Origin: Aculops lycopersici
Lineage: Eukaryota > Arthropoda > Arachnida > Trombidiformes > Eriophyidae
Assembly (NCBI GenBank): GCA_015350385.1
Contig: WNKI01000001.1
Coordinates: 1,357,870-1,421,869, forward strand
Length of the DNA: 64,000 nucleotides
Direction of reading: 5' to 3'
The position numbers were made by a program, and so were the translations under genes. The notes under the pieces are model-generated. The model saw only the letters and a list, made by a program, of their open reading frames with translations, was not told where the DNA came from and ran no database searches. Numbering within the stretch: position 1 is the stretch's first letter; each line of letters begins with the position of its first letter. Shown piece by piece: positions 24,084 to 35,171 of the stretch.

Positions 24084-26596
24084 TATGTTACCTGAGTCTT
24101 ACTTGTTGTACTGGAACCCACAACTTCCGGTTACCAGCTTGTTTGTGAGCTCTTTAAAACTTGGCGAGATTCGCTTTTTAAGGTGAGAGAGAAACGACAA
24201 CTTGATTTGATTGCATAGAAATCTGACCAGTGGACTGATCTGACTTTAAAGATGAACTGAACTCTTTGAAGGAAATCTCACATTGAGATTTATCATAAGC
24301 TTTGTAATAACAACCGAGACTGCGCAGTGTCTGGTCATTAGCCAGCTCCCAGCTGCTGGCTAAATGACACCTACACATTCGCTACCCCCTCCACCACCAC
24401 CACCACGGATGATATATGTGCAATTGAGTAGTTTGGAGCTACGTCACCGTGCTTCTCCTGAAACTATATATGACGAGCAAAGTGGAATGTGTAAATGGCA
24501 CCAAGCTTCAGTGTGTCGTCATAACATGAAAACACCAGAAGAGGATGGAAATTTGCTGTCTGTTAAAAGTTTTAGCAACTCAACTGAACTAGACTCAACT
24601 GAACTCCTATCCAGTGACCACCAGCCAACTAACCAGACAGTCCAACGGCGGAAGTATAGATGGAATGATTCTTGTAGCCATGAGCTGTCATTGGCAATTT
24701 ACTCTTCGCAACTAAACCATTTAACCGCGTATATGGACAACCACTTCCATGTCTCTACGGTGCTTGCTTGATCCTTTATGATGCCAGAGCGCGAACACGG
24801 TGATGACGATTATGACATTTTCTCTTTATCACCGACAGTTATGATCAAATTGAAAAGAGCAAGAGGAAACGAGAGTGGACAGTGGGAGCAATCTATTTGG
24901 CCATCGGTTTAGCGGTTGTATCACGCTGACGCAACTAACTCACACAGGAAGGACTCGATTGCTTTGTGGTCCGACACCTTCACTTCCGTTCGTCTACTCT
25001 AACGTTCGTTTTATCCACGTCACATCCGAGTATGCGACGTGGGCAATGTGACGTTGGAAGTCCGACAGACACATCAAGACTAACAGTAAAAATAAGCAAT
25101 TCTAGGAGGAAGATGATGCAATTGGATCGCCTGGAGCATCCACGAATCCAACTGCATTGCTAAAGCTCGCAATAGTTCCGATGGACTTATTTCACTGTCA
25201 CTCTGCCACTTAAACTACCACCACTAACGCCACCACTATTACTACGAGCTAGTTAATCAACATTAATTCAACTGAGGAAGTTAACAGTGGTGCAGCCAAT
25301 TAATTTGAACCCTCTCTCCTTCTTTTTGTGTCAGCATGTGCAACGTTTGCAATGAGCCACTTACCTGTACCTATCAAAAAAGCACTCTGCGCGTGCAGGT
25401 GCATTTGAAAGTAACATTAGTCACTGCTTCCAACGGGACAGTCTCTTTTGATTAAATTCAAACTCGAAATGCTGCCATCCTGTCGTGGCAGCGAGAAAGA
25501 GGTGGAGATGGGGATAATGATAGCAACGGATAGCCTTTTTCACGACGCAAGTATCTCGTGGCTTTCAATTACTCATAACTCAAGTTGGTGTACAGGAGGA
25601 ATCTAGTTACTCCCTTGCGCTTGGCAAATTGCTTGCATATTGTACTTTTGTTTCAACTTTTCCTCCTGTAAGTTGCAAATTCAAATTAGCTCAAGGACTA
25701 TTTTGCATTACGTTTAAAGAAAAGATTGGCTCCCCTGTGCAACGGTAGTCACCTGGAACTAGATCATCACTACCAATTTAAATGCGAGGAGTGGCACCTG
25801 CGCAATAATACGACAACTCCCAGTAGCCACGTACTACCAAACCACGGGTAAAAGTTTCACAGGTGAGTCGCATTTACGAGACCAAAACTCTTTTATTTAT
25901 TCATTTCAATTTGAAAAATTAGCGCTCATCTGTTAACATCAGCTCACTTCTAGCTTGGTGCCATCTCTTTTGATGCTGAACCACCCAAACTGCCCCCGTA
26001 TGCTCCAATTAGCAAATAGCAGAATCGACAGTAGCATCGAGAGGCCATAGATTTGCCAACACTGCACCTGCTCTCATTTTGCCTCTAGTTCCTCAAGGTT
26101 GACTATTACCTCTGCTCAATTGATCGATGAACCCTAGCGATTATATGCCAATCTATTGTTAAACCAATCTACCTACTAATTAATAGTTTGTTCTAGCTGA
26201 AAAGCACTCTCTGTCTCTCGCTCTTCATATATTTGTTGCCATTCGATTAATGCTCTAAAGTCTGACTCACTCCATTGTTAATGAGACGTTGAATTGACCA
26301 CATCAATTTGCAACTCATGGTGTAGCATAGTTTACAATTGTAATCCAACTACTAAATGATTATTTACTGATTGGTAGACTTGCAAAACAATTACAAGTTC
26401 AAGTATCAGTGGCATTAAATCAGAAGTTTCGTCTTGTAAAATTGAAATTTGAAGTGTCGTCACTGTGACCACCAAACTTTAAACAATAAAATATATATAT
26501 ATATATTTATATTAATTAACTCAACGGTAGTTAATCCAGCGTACTTTTCTCTCAATCACTAGGCGAGCGAGTGGAAGTTGCCCTTGGATTTCAAAG
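24084..26596. other. Intergenic region between the divergent allatotropin and mucin-like genes
   Basis: This holds the promoter of the allatotropin gene (minus strand) and of the secreted Thr-rich gene (plus strand). An ACTTCCGG ETS-type site lies at 24123-24130, 40 bases from the allatotropin ATG. A 135-residue ORF at 24364-24771 begins with a poly-Pro run and resembles nothing I know; I do not call it a gene. An (AT)n run lies at about 26491-26505. Confidence 0.45.
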
Positions 26597-26604
26597 TATA
26601 AAAG
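26597..26604 (+). promoter_or_regulatory. TATA box for the mucin-like gene
   Basis: TATAAAAG lies 123 bases upstream of the ATG at 26720, predicting transcription from about 26627. In-frame codons further upstream start only with TTG, so 26720 is the better start. Confidence 0.65.
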
Positions 26605-26719
26605 GAAAAGTTTGATCAGATTAGACTTTAAATCCATTAGAACTTGCAGTTTGGTTAGCAAATCATCAAGTAACTTTAATAAGTTTCACACTGCAAAGAG
26701 AAATGCAAACATATTGAAG

Positions 26720-29700
26720 ATGAATTTATCAAGTTCTACCAAGATACTAGCTCTAATCCTAGCCACCTTCGTTGTCATCGTTAACCTGCAAAATTATGGC
26801 TCCGGTAGACATCGATCATACAATCAAGTGGAGGGCATTAAAATATTTGACTTTTTCCATAAAATCTTCAACAAAACTGAATCGAGATGGGGAGATTCAC
26901 TCGATGAGCAAGAGGTAGTGGGCCAGCAACCCAGTGAAGTTACAGAGAGCCACAGCAGACACAATGAGCCTGATACAATTCAGGAGGAGATTGACAGTGG
27001 TATAGACCACAGCAGCAACAACAAGAGACTTTTTGGCGGCCAGAAGGAGAACGAGTGGCCAGGTAAGCGTTTGTTTCTCTGGCCATGGGAGTCAATGTTT
27101 GAGAATCACCGAGAAAATCACAAGTCGTGGAAGATGATGCGATTAGAGGATGATAGCTCAACTAGAATCCGATCCTCGAGGTTGAAGCGCGAGACTGATG
27201 GGAGTATTCAAGGCGAGAAAGAAGCCGAGGATCAAGATGACAGTAAGCAGAGAGATAAGGAAAAATCTAAAGGCCAGTCAGTAAATGGTGAGTCGGCTAG
27301 GGGTTCAGTTATCAGTAATGGAAACAAGAAGGTTAGGGATCAAGCGGCTGAGTCGAAGAGAACCACAAAAAAAGGACAGGAAATTGAGGGAGATGAAGTG
27401 ACCACAGCCACAGCCGTCGCTGGCAGCGACGAGAGGCCAAATAGAAGAAACCGGAAGCGACCACTCAAGCGCAGGAAGCCAGCCAAGTTTTTCCTCTTGG
27501 ACAGAGAGGATCCTGACCAAGAGTTTAAGGACAACAAGAGAAGAGAGGCAACTGGATCATCGCCTAGCGGCGAGGCGAGAGTTGGAAGCGAGGAGCCGGA
27601 GGTTGAGAGTGAGAGGGAACCCGTTAAATCTGCCAAGCGACCAAGTCGAGTTCAGCAGCAAACACCAAGATGGAAGAAGCGGCCATTTTGGGTCCGGGAC
27701 GAGGAGGCCGACGAGCAAGATGGTGGCGAGGCAAAGGAGTCGGTTGCCAAGGAGGGCGGTTCTCGAGGCGAGCCAGTTAGCGAGGCATCCACCACCGAGG
27801 AGTCCTCAATAAATAGGAAGGAGGCGGAGGATGGTGAGGATAGCGAGAGGCCAAACAGCAATAAGAGAAACAAGACATCGAGGAAGCCAGGACAGGTGAG
27901 CAAGAGGACAGGTTTATTTTGGTTTGTGGTATCGAAGAGACCCAAGCAGGAGACGATTAGGTTTGATCGTGACCACGACGAGCCACTCGAGAAGAGATTT
28001 GGATTCCATCATCGTAAGTCACATAACCATGAACGGAACAATCATGGCAACAAGAGGGAGGGTGACAGCGATTCAATGTCGTCGTTCAGCAAGAGAGCTG
28101 GTGAGTTTGATGCCCTTAAGATGGAAATTTTTTGCAAGTTCTTTCCCTTGACGAGATCTTGCCAAGAGCGCAGCGAAACTCGATCACCAGGAAAGTTTAG
28201 GAAAAAGTACACAAAGCGACCAACTACAACAACAACTACTACAACCACCACAACCGAAGCTCCAGCTACCACAACAACCGAGGCTCCGACAACTTCCGCT
28301 GCGCCAATAACCACCAAAATGCCCACCACAGCGACCACTGAGCCTAGTTCCACGGCCGCACCTGTCGCGCCAAGTTCGTCATCAACACCAACAACACAGC
28401 CAACAACCAGTAGCACCACGCCAGGTGGCTTCTCTGAACCGGTAACTCGAGAGTGGACTCGCCTGACCAGTGAACCGGACGATGATAGATTCACCGAGGA
28501 GACGACCACAATTGTGATACCAACACGTGGGTCCTCGACCACTACCGTTACAACTGAAGCTCCAACAACCACACCCACCGCGAGCACTACAGCTCCAACT
28601 ACCTTGGCTACAACAACTACCACGACAACGACAACACTGGCGCCCACCACCGTGACTACACCTGCTCCAACAACAACCACAACCACACTCGCGCCAACAA
28701 CAGAGAGCTCCACAACCATCACGACCACAACAGTGGCACCCACCACTCTTGCTCCGACTACAACAACAACCACAGCTCCGACCACGGTGACAACGCTGGC
28801 ACCGACCACGGTAACTGTGCCAACTACAGTTACGATGCCAACAACAGTATCAACCACAGCGACTCCTGCAACAACAGTTACTTCAACTTCGGCGCCCACG
28901 ACCTTAGTGACTACAGTGACCACCAGCGGCTCAAGTATAGCACCCTCGCAACCAGCAACAGTGCCCACGGTGCCAACCAATCCAACTACACCCCCAAGTC
29001 AATCAACACAACCAACAATCCCGAGTCAACCAACCCAACCAACAATCCCGAGTCAACCAACCCAACCAACAATCCCGAGTCAACCAACCCAACCAACAAT
29101 CCCGAGTCAACCTACACAACCAAACCAACCAACAACCCCAAGTCAACCTACACAGCCAAGTCAACCAACGCAACCGACCCAAAGAACAACTCAAACCCAA
29201 ACCACTGTAACTGGATCAGTCAATCCGGCGACATCAGACACACCAACAACAATTACAACCCCAAGTCCCTCGACTACAACCTCGAGCAGCTTCTTCACCA
29301 TTCCCACTGGCCTACCTTCCCTACCAAGCGTAGTACCAACTGGCCTGCCAGCTCTGCCGACGTTGCCTAATGGTCTCACCAATCCGTTTACAAACAGATT
29401 TACAAATCCATTCGGCACTCAATCTTCGACAACTCCAACTACACCCTCCAACGAGCAGCCAGCCTCTACTTCAGCGACCGGCGGAAGCAGCATCAGCACT
29501 AGCGCCAGCCCAGCGACACCAACAGTAACTACGCCGACAACTCCAAGCGTAAGTAGCCAATCACCTGGCCAAACATCATCTTCGACTAATACCATTAGAC
29601 CCACAACTACCTCTACCTCGCCATCAATAACCACCACACAATCAACAACCCCAGCCAGCGCCACAACCTCAACCTCCACTACTAAACCCGCCTCCAGCGT

Positions 29701-29992
29701 ATCCACGACAACTCCAACCACAACAACCACCGCCCAACCCACCACAACAACCCAACCATCGTCAACAACTACCGGCGCTACCTCGACCACAGTAACTACA
29801 ACAACAACTACAACTCCATCATCTGATGACTCTGACACTTCCGGTTCCACAAATCAATCAGGTGAGACAGTAAGCGACCAGGAAGCTGAGGACGAGGGTT
29901 CGAGTAGCGGATCATCAAGCTCGACGACAGCCGCAACGCCAGCAGGCACCACCACTTCGACAACATCGGGCGCATTTACACTATTAGGATAG
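26720..29992 (+). CDS. Secreted Thr-rich mucin-like protein with a dibasic-rich N-terminal half and a single Cys-Cys loop
   Basis: The ATG at 26720 opens a clear signal peptide (MNLSSSTKILALILATFVVIV); total length is 1090 residues. The N-terminal half (to about 500) is highly charged, with many KR/RK sites. One stretch, LFGGQKENEWP (104-114), is flanked by KR and GKR as in an amidated peptide, and aromatic clusters follow several basic sites (LFLWPWE, FFLLDRED, GLFWFVV). The only cysteines of the mature protein are C472 and C481 (FCKFFPLTRSCQ), likely a disulfide loop. The C-terminal half is Thr/Ser/Pro-rich (TTTT, APTT), typical of O-glycosylated mucins or extracellular matrix, with a nine-residue PTIPSQPTQ repeat at about 765-800. 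A role in cuticle, silk, glue or peritrophic layers is inference; a neuropeptide-like precursor is less likely. A CAG/GTAAGC at 27059-27067 could be an alternative donor. Confidence 0.8.
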   Translation: MNLSSSTKILALILATFVVIVNLQNYGSGRHRSYNQVEGIKIFDFFHKIFNKTESRWGDSLDEQEVVGQQPSEVTESHSRHNEPDTIQEEIDSGIDHSSNNKRLFGGQKENEWPGKRLFLWPWESMFENHRENHKSWKMMRLEDDSSTRIRSSRLKRETDGSIQGEKEAEDQDDSKQRDKEKSKGQSVNGESARGSVISNGNKKVRDQAAESKRTTKKGQEIEGDEVTTATAVAGSDERPNRRNRKRPLKRRKPAKFFLLDREDPDQEFKDNKRREATGSSPSGEARVGSEEPEVESEREPVKSAKRPSRVQQQTPRWKKRPFWVRDEEADEQDGGEAKESVAKEGGSRGEPVSEASTTEESSINRKEAEDGEDSERPNSNKRNKTSRKPGQVSKRTGLFWFVVSKRPKQETIRFDRDHDEPLEKRFGFHHRKSHNHERNNHGNKREGDSDSMSSFSKRAGEFDALKMEIFCKFFPLTRSCQERSETRSPGKFRKKYTKRPTTTTTTTTTTTEAPATTTTEAPTTSAAPITTKMPTTATTEPSSTAAPVAPSSSSTPTTQPTTSSTTPGGFSEPVTREWTRLTSEPDDDRFTEETTTIVIPTRGSSTTTVTTEAPTTTPTASTTAPTTLATTTTTTTTTLAPTTVTTPAPTTTTTTLAPTTESSTTITTTTVAPTTLAPTTTTTTAPTTVTTLAPTTVTVPTTVTMPTTVSTTATPATTVTSTSAPTTLVTTVTTSGSSIAPSQPATVPTVPTNPTTPPSQSTQPTIPSQPTQPTIPSQPTQPTIPSQPTQPTIPSQPTQPNQPTTPSQPTQPSQPTQPTQRTTQTQTTVTGSVNPATSDTPTTITTPSPSTTTSSSFFTIPTGLPSLPSVVPTGLPALPTLPNGLTNPFTNRFTNPFGTQSSTTPTTPSNEQPASTSATGGSSISTSASPATPTVTTPTTPSVSSQSPGQTSSSTNTIRPTTTSTSPSITTTQSTTPASATTSTSTTKPASSVSTTTPTTTTTAQPTTTTQPSSTTTGATSTTVTTTTTTTPSSDDSDTSGSTNQSGETVSDQEAEDEGSSSGSSSSTTAATPAGTTTSTTSGAFTLLG
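29012..29119 (+). repeat. 27-bp tandem repeat, four copies, coding PTIPSQPTQ
   Basis: Four consecutive 27-base units start at 29012, 29039, 29066 and 29093. The first three are nearly identical; the last diverges at its end. They sit in frame in the mucin-like gene and fade into related degenerate PSQPTQ units. Low divergence suggests recent expansion and probable length polymorphism. Confidence 0.9.
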
Positions 29993-30220
29993 ATACAACA
30001 AACACCACCAGGTAGAGCAAAAGATGATAAGAAAGAGATACAAAGACAACAATGATATCAGAAGTAATAGCAGTAGTCCAGTTGGATTCATGTCATGTCT
30101 GTAAATTGAAGCACTATACTTTTACTTATATGCTAACTTAGTGATCAATTATATGATCATCATATAACTTTATAAAAAAATCTCAGTGCCTTTTAGATAT
30201 GTAGACTTATGTCACGTTCT
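29993..30220. other. Convergent 3' ends of the mucin-like and FAM43-like genes
   Basis: Only 228 bases separate the two stop codons. No canonical AATAAA is seen for either gene; TATAAAAAAA near 30170 may serve. The two 3' UTRs probably overlap. Confidence 0.4.
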
Positions 30221-32596
30221 TTACTTGATAACAAAATTTGACCATGATGAAACAATATCCTGGGTTAAATCTTCGGTTGCATCATTATTTGTTTTTCTGA
30301 TTGTACTATTGCTGCTGCTATTGATATTGTTGTTTTTGGCCTCTTTCTTGCTCTTCTCTTCTGATAACATTACTGTCGATTCTCCATTATTCGGTGATAT
30401 ATGCTGCTTATTATTTATTGAGGAACTTGATGATCGCATATTGGCACTTGTGTTTGCTGAATTGACACCTTCATTTAAAATATGGCTTTTGTGTTTTGGT
30501 TGTTGTTGTGGTGCACTAGTTGTTGTGGCTGCGGTTGAATCTCTAGATTTTCTCCGAGATTGACGAGAGAATTCAGATGATGTTACTCCAAACTCGCTCT
30601 CCTCTTTGGTAGTAGGTGATATATTGTTTGCTTGCTTCTGGTGTTGCTCTTGTGAATCTGATTGAGTGAATAATTGACGAGATTCTAGGGTCTCTGAACT
30701 TCCATTTGCTGCTAGCAAGTCAACAGGTGGTGGTTTTGGAGTTATAACTTCAGTTTCGTGATCGTTGGCCCTCTTGGCAAGAAAGTCAGTGGAAATATCA
30801 TGTCCATGTTGCTTGTTATTAAGGTCTGTGGTAGTGATTGTGTTGCTTATATTGTGATCACTAGTTGTAGACGAACTTGTCGTATTTAGTGTATCTGCAT
30901 AGTGATGACTTCCAACATCATCAACATCTCGAGCTCGCGATGATGACGACTCGACGTAAGTATTGCTACCTTCTTCAAAATCTTCCTCGTTCTCATCGTC
31001 CTCTTCATCTTCATCTAACTCGCCAAATGATTGCTCATATTCAAACTCCTCATGCGATTCTTCGAGACTCTCTGAGTCACACTCCTCATCTTCCATGATA
31101 GAAGTCAACTTGGGCGCGCTCTTCGATCTCTCTAGCGGTGGTCTAAAGTTTGCCGAACCCTTGGCTAGGATTTGGCGTCTCAATGGCACAGTTCTTGGTA
31201 GCATTTTCTCTTGTTGCGAGGATGGAAGATTATCAATAACAACCGACATCCCTCGTGACTTCTTCTCACGTCTAAATTCTTGAAGGGCACAGGCAAGTCG
31301 TTGGTTTAACATGGTCACCATCTTAGTTGACTTTTCAGGCGATGAACATAAAACTGCATGACACCTAAGCTCTTGTCGCATCTTCTTGCCTTCGTGTCGA
31401 TAGATCCATGAAAAGATCTTGGGGTAATTCTTATGGGAGCAACAATAGACCAACCTGTTCGACCAATACTGAGTCAAGCCATGTTGGCGGGTTATAGCTT
31501 TTAAGCCAGAGTTACAAATAGTTAAACGCATAACAATTTCAGTTTTCATGTTAACAAGGTAATTACTCCACAATGTGCCCAATGGCTTATCGAGACAACT
31601 CTCATCCTTGGACCAAAGTTGCATACCTAGGTTGCCTAGATAGATGACTTTAAAACTTGGATCATATTGATTGACTTGAAAACTTTTCTTATTCCAAAAT
31701 TTTAACTTTCTAGTAACAGGTGATGATAGTTGCGTTAATCTTGACATAAGATTGCTTGAGAGAGAAGAGGATGGTGATGGTTTCATTGATGTCAAAGTTA
31801 GATCATTGTAATCGATGAAATCTAAATTTAAGCGTTGATTTTTCAACTCTCTTCTCGGTTGTCTTGTGGGTGTCATAGCTTTCGTTTTGTTGTTAATTCT
31901 ATTCGGTGAACTAGTACCGAGTTCAATTTGTTTTGTGATACACTCATACTTCAACAATGATGATGGCGAGTCACCGTTAGCTTGTTTCGGATGGAAACCA
32001 CTTGTTGGTGCGATAATGTTGTTGTGGTGGTAGTTGTTGCTGGTGATATTGTTGTTATTATTCTTCAACTGATAATATAATTGCGAATGCTTGGATTTGA
32101 TATGTTTCCAAAGGATATCGATGCTATTATGCTGATTCTGATATTGTTGTTGCTGTTGTTTCGTATCGTTAGATTTGGGCTTGTAATCTAGGAATGTGGT
32201 TGATGTGGTTGCTTGTGACAATGTCGACTGAGATAGTGACCCATTTTTGATGTGGAAATCGGTATCGCCAGTGTCAAGTATTGAAGTATTACACAATTCC
32301 TTCTTGCATAGTATGCATCTAACTCGTTGAACAGGTGGGCGATGTTTAGCCTTCTCCACATCAGGTTTTTTACATTTGCTAACGGCGACTACGCCTCCAC
32401 TTTGGTGTCCCTGGGTTGAGTTTCCTGAGCCCACAGCTGGTTTTTGACAATTCTCATCATTTAGATTATTATCTTCAAATTTAGCTTCGCAATCAGCATC
32501 ATCATCATTATCATGGTAATCATCACAATATTTAAAATAGGCCCAAACTTTGTTGCGATCCGGCGCGCCAAGTTTGGGCTGTTGGGTTTGTGACAT
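30221..32596 (-). CDS. FAM43-type PID/PTB-domain protein with an N-terminal BED-like zinc finger
   Basis: The protein has 791 residues in one exon. The ATG at 32596 (MSQTQQ) is chosen over the upstream ATG at 32668, whose extra 24 residues look like UTR. Residues about 310-445 form a phosphotyrosine-interaction domain of the FAM43 type: SFKVIYLGNLG, DKPLGTLWSNY, CNSGLKAITRQHGLTQYWS, YCCSHKNYPKIFSWIYRHEG, then QELRCHAVLC. FAM43 proteins are poorly characterised adaptor-like proteins. The N-terminus carries BED-finger elements: KVWAYFK (16-22), CILC (94-97) and WKHIKSKH (His165, His170). They are separated by unusually long low-complexity inserts of about 70 residues each. The C-terminal part is acidic, then Ser/Asn/Gln-rich. 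BED fingers usually bind DNA; pairing one with a PID is unusual. The PID assignment is firm; the finger is probable. Confidence 0.85.
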   Translation of the reverse strand: MSQTQQPKLGAPDRNKVWAYFKYCDDYHDNDDDADCEAKFEDNNLNDENCQKPAVGSGNSTQGHQSGGVVAVSKCKKPDVEKAKHRPPVQRVRCILCKKELCNTSILDTGDTDFHIKNGSLSQSTLSQATTSTTFLDYKPKSNDTKQQQQQYQNQHNSIDILWKHIKSKHSQLYYQLKNNNNNITSNNYHHNNIIAPTSGFHPKQANGDSPSSLLKYECITKQIELGTSSPNRINNKTKAMTPTRQPRRELKNQRLNLDFIDYNDLTLTSMKPSPSSSLSSNLMSRLTQLSSPVTRKLKFWNKKSFQVNQYDPSFKVIYLGNLGMQLWSKDESCLDKPLGTLWSNYLVNMKTEIVMRLTICNSGLKAITRQHGLTQYWSNRLVYCCSHKNYPKIFSWIYRHEGKKMRQELRCHAVLCSSPEKSTKMVTMLNQRLACALQEFRREKKSRGMSVVIDNLPSSQQEKMLPRTVPLRRQILAKGSANFRPPLERSKSAPKLTSIMEDEECDSESLEESHEEFEYEQSFGELDEDEEDDENEEDFEEGSNTYVESSSSRARDVDDVGSHHYADTLNTTSSSTTSDHNISNTITTTDLNNKQHGHDISTDFLAKRANDHETEVITPKPPPVDLLAANGSSETLESRQLFTQSDSQEQHQKQANNISPTTKEESEFGVTSSEFSRQSRRKSRDSTAATTTSAPQQQPKHKSHILNEGVNSANTSANMRSSSSSINNKQHISPNNGESTVMLSEEKSKKEAKNNNINSSSNSTIRKTNNDATEDLTQDIVSSWSNFVIK

Positions 32597-32745
32597 TTCT
32601 AATATGCATACATTTGAATGAGAGTGTATGTAAAAACATGAGAGAAAGAGAGAGAAACAAAGCAACAATTAATAAGTAATAGGTAATAATAATCGATCAA
32701 TAAACTTTTACATCTTGCTCGTCATCCGCTCATTCATATCTAGAA

Positions 32746-32753
32746 TATATATA
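32746..32753 (-). promoter_or_regulatory. TATA-like box of the FAM43-like gene
   Basis: A TATATATA element lies about 150 bases upstream of the ATG at 32596. Transcription is predicted from about 32720 on the minus strand. Confidence 0.5.
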
Positions 32754-34506
32754 GCCGGCATCAGCTGATTGTTGGTGTGTGCCAAATACACCTGGATAGA
32801 ATAGATCTGAGATGGCGTCGGCAGTATAATAACAACAAGTTGCTTGCAAGTTGCAATGGCGTTGCCATGGTTGTTGTTGTTACCTTAGCTGCTGCTTCAA
32901 CTTGTAGCGGGTTACTGTGCACCACGGTGGTGAATCTCACACAGCAAACAGTGGCCGCAGAAGTAGTAGTAGCGCTAGCAGCAATGGAGAAACCTGGTAG
33001 CCAGTGCAAGTTGGGCACTCATTGAATTAGTGTGCAAGTGCAATGGATCGCACTAACGGAGCAGCTTTGTAACCAGCCAATAACCTGGAGCGATGTCAGT
33101 ATCACACTAAACCACTGACAGCGGCCAGGCGAAAGATGAGACAGCAGCGGCGCTCAGCTTACCTGGTTGATCAGAAAGCCGGGGGATTTTAGGCATTGAA
33201 AAGATTGTAATGTTGACGTATAGACTCATTCTATCATTTCTCCTCGGTCATTTAATTGAAATCAAGAAAATATATAGAGAGACAAACAATTAACAAGAGA
33301 CAGACATAGAATACGCGCATGAGCTCAGCTCACCTGTCGGCGAGTCACCGCTACCGCAAGATGGCTCTACACATCAAGTTCATCACTTCGATGTGCAAAC
33401 ATGATTAATTTTTCCTCCATCTTTTCGAGGCAAACGATATGGTAAGTGAGCTTATAATAGTTTAGTTAAGTTTGCTGTCGAGTCTGTTAGTTGGTGCAAC
33501 TGAAAGGTTTATTACATAATTTAATGCCTCTATGGGCCTCCCAAGTTTATAAAGTGTGTTTGTGTTGGTGTGGTTAGCTCACAATGAATGCAAATGTTGA
33601 GGTGGAGCTGATAACTCGAGTGGTAGCATAGGTAAGTGGGATTTTGTGTGTGGTGGAGGGTATAAATGATAGCAAAGATGTAGGTGACGTTGAGAGTTTT
33701 GCGGAGCCTCATCGCATTGGCGATGTTTCCTGGCCAATTGTAATGAATGGGATTTTCTGGGGCGCCTGTGATCTAGTACGATCTACATGCTTGAGAATCT
33801 GAATGATAACGAACATTTTCCTCTATATCAACTCCTCTTCATTAATTCGCTTCTTCCTCTTATTCCTCTTGCTTCTTCAACAGACTCCTGATTTGATTAA
33901 ATCATCCTCGATATTGTACGTGTTCTAGTTTCAGATATTGGTTGTTGTACTCTTGCTCTCTCTCTCCCTCTCTCTCCCTCCATTGTTCTGCTCGTAGTAG
34001 GGGTATGTTGTGTATAAAGTATCCAAAAACATGAATTGCAATAGCTTAGTCAAGCTTAATTAGTGCCCATTTGTTTTGCATTGTTTTGTTGTGTGTTATG
34101 ATTCTGGCTTAACCTTTTCGATAAAAATTCTTTCTTGTTCTGCTGCTACTCACATAACAACTCCCACTTTCAGTTCCACTATCAAAACTATGGGTTTTCA
34201 TTTCCAGCCTTGAACGTGACGAGATGGTGACACCTAGAGAGTAGAAATGGTAGTCTTGCAGGTTTGATGATAGAATCAAAATAATGACAATCGGGAGTTC
34301 CTGTTTTCAATTAGGTGCTGCTGCCTGATAAGTGTTCCATAGTATTAGTATGCACTTATATATAATATAATTTTAATAGTAATTGTTGTTGTGATAGTAA
34401 TAATATTAATAATAATCAAAGGGGTGCACGAACATCTTTACATTATTGATACACTAGTATGGCAAATCGAATACTACTAGTTATCAACTACTACCGTACA
34501 ACTAAG
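32754..34506. other. Non-coding region including the TPD52 3' UTR
   Basis: No coding exon is recognised. The part next to 34507 should contain the TPD52 3' UTR; a minus-strand ATTAAA near 34372 is a candidate signal. Minus-strand donor-like CAG/GTAAGC occurs near 33171 and plus-strand AG/GTAAGT near 33630, neither joinable to an exon. Confidence 0.4.
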
Positions 34507-34765
34507 CTACTCGTTAGTTGGCAATGTGGCTGTTGTTTGAGGCTCACTACCCGGCTGATTGCTATTGTTATTGCCATTGTTATTGTTGTTAGCAGTTGCT
34601 AGTCCTGTCTTGCCAATTGTCGAGCCAACTCGCTCCTCGAACGACTTGAAAGCTGAGGAGTTCTTAACATCAACCAATTTCCTACCAATACTATCGCCCA
34701 GTGAACCAAAAATATCGGTGGTCTTCTCCGCGGCAAACTTGACAGTTTCGCTAGTTTTTTGGTAT
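34507..34765 (-). CDS. TPD52-family protein, last exon
   Basis: The acceptor AATAACAG/A at 34766-34767 opens the conserved TPD52 C-terminal segment: YQKTSETVKFAAEKTTDIFG, then SIGRKLVDVKNSSAFKSFEERVG. This closely follows the family pattern (YKKTSETLSQAGQK, then RKLxDxKNSxTFKSFEE). An Asn-rich tail ends at the TAG at 34507-34509. The phase fits both exon 1 (GC + A) and the microexon (CC + A). Confidence 0.9.
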
Positions 34766-34918
34766 CTGTTATTTTCATTTTCGTAGGAGAATGATAGATT
34801 GGAAGCAGGTTAGTGTATGTGCATCTCAAATTGCAGGTAGAGAATTTGAGAGTTAGCTGTTTGAGTGGTTAGATAGTTAGTTCTAAAATTTGACAAATAT
34901 CTAAAATTTGACACGTAC

Positions 34919-34945
34919 GGAGTATTGAAGAGTCCAAGGCCAGAG
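34919..34945 (-). CDS. TPD52-family protein, 27-nt in-frame microexon (probable cassette)
   Basis: The acceptor ATAACCAG and the donor GTACGT delimit exactly 27 bases encoding SGLGLFNTP in the same phase as both neighbours. Including it gives ETTA-SGLGLFNTP-YQKTSET; skipping it gives the classical ETTAYQKTSET. The length is a multiple of three with matching phases, so both isoforms stay in frame (193 or 184 residues). TPD52 genes elsewhere are known for alternative exons close to this point. Confidence 0.6.
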
Positions 34946-35171
34946 CTGGTTATCGAGCGGTAGTTTAAATAGTTGTTGTTTGTTCGAGTTGAGATCATTG
35001 TTGTTAGAGGAATGAGCAGAAAGCGGCTAGCAATTTTGAGTTTGTTTGGTGGGATAATGATGTCATGATAAAATTGAGACGAGAAGAGAGAAGATGGGAG
35101 TTGAAGTTGTGAGGTGAAACATAATAGCTATGACTAGTTGATTAAGATTATAATATACTACAGGAACATTT

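Noticed and set aside
24364..24771. 135-codon ORF with a poly-Pro start
   Set aside because: No signal peptide, domain or promoter; lies in the divergent promoter interval.
28042..28980. 312-codon Val-rich ORF antisense to the mucin-like gene
   Set aside because: Poly-Val is the mirror of ACC/ACA threonine codons on the coding strand.
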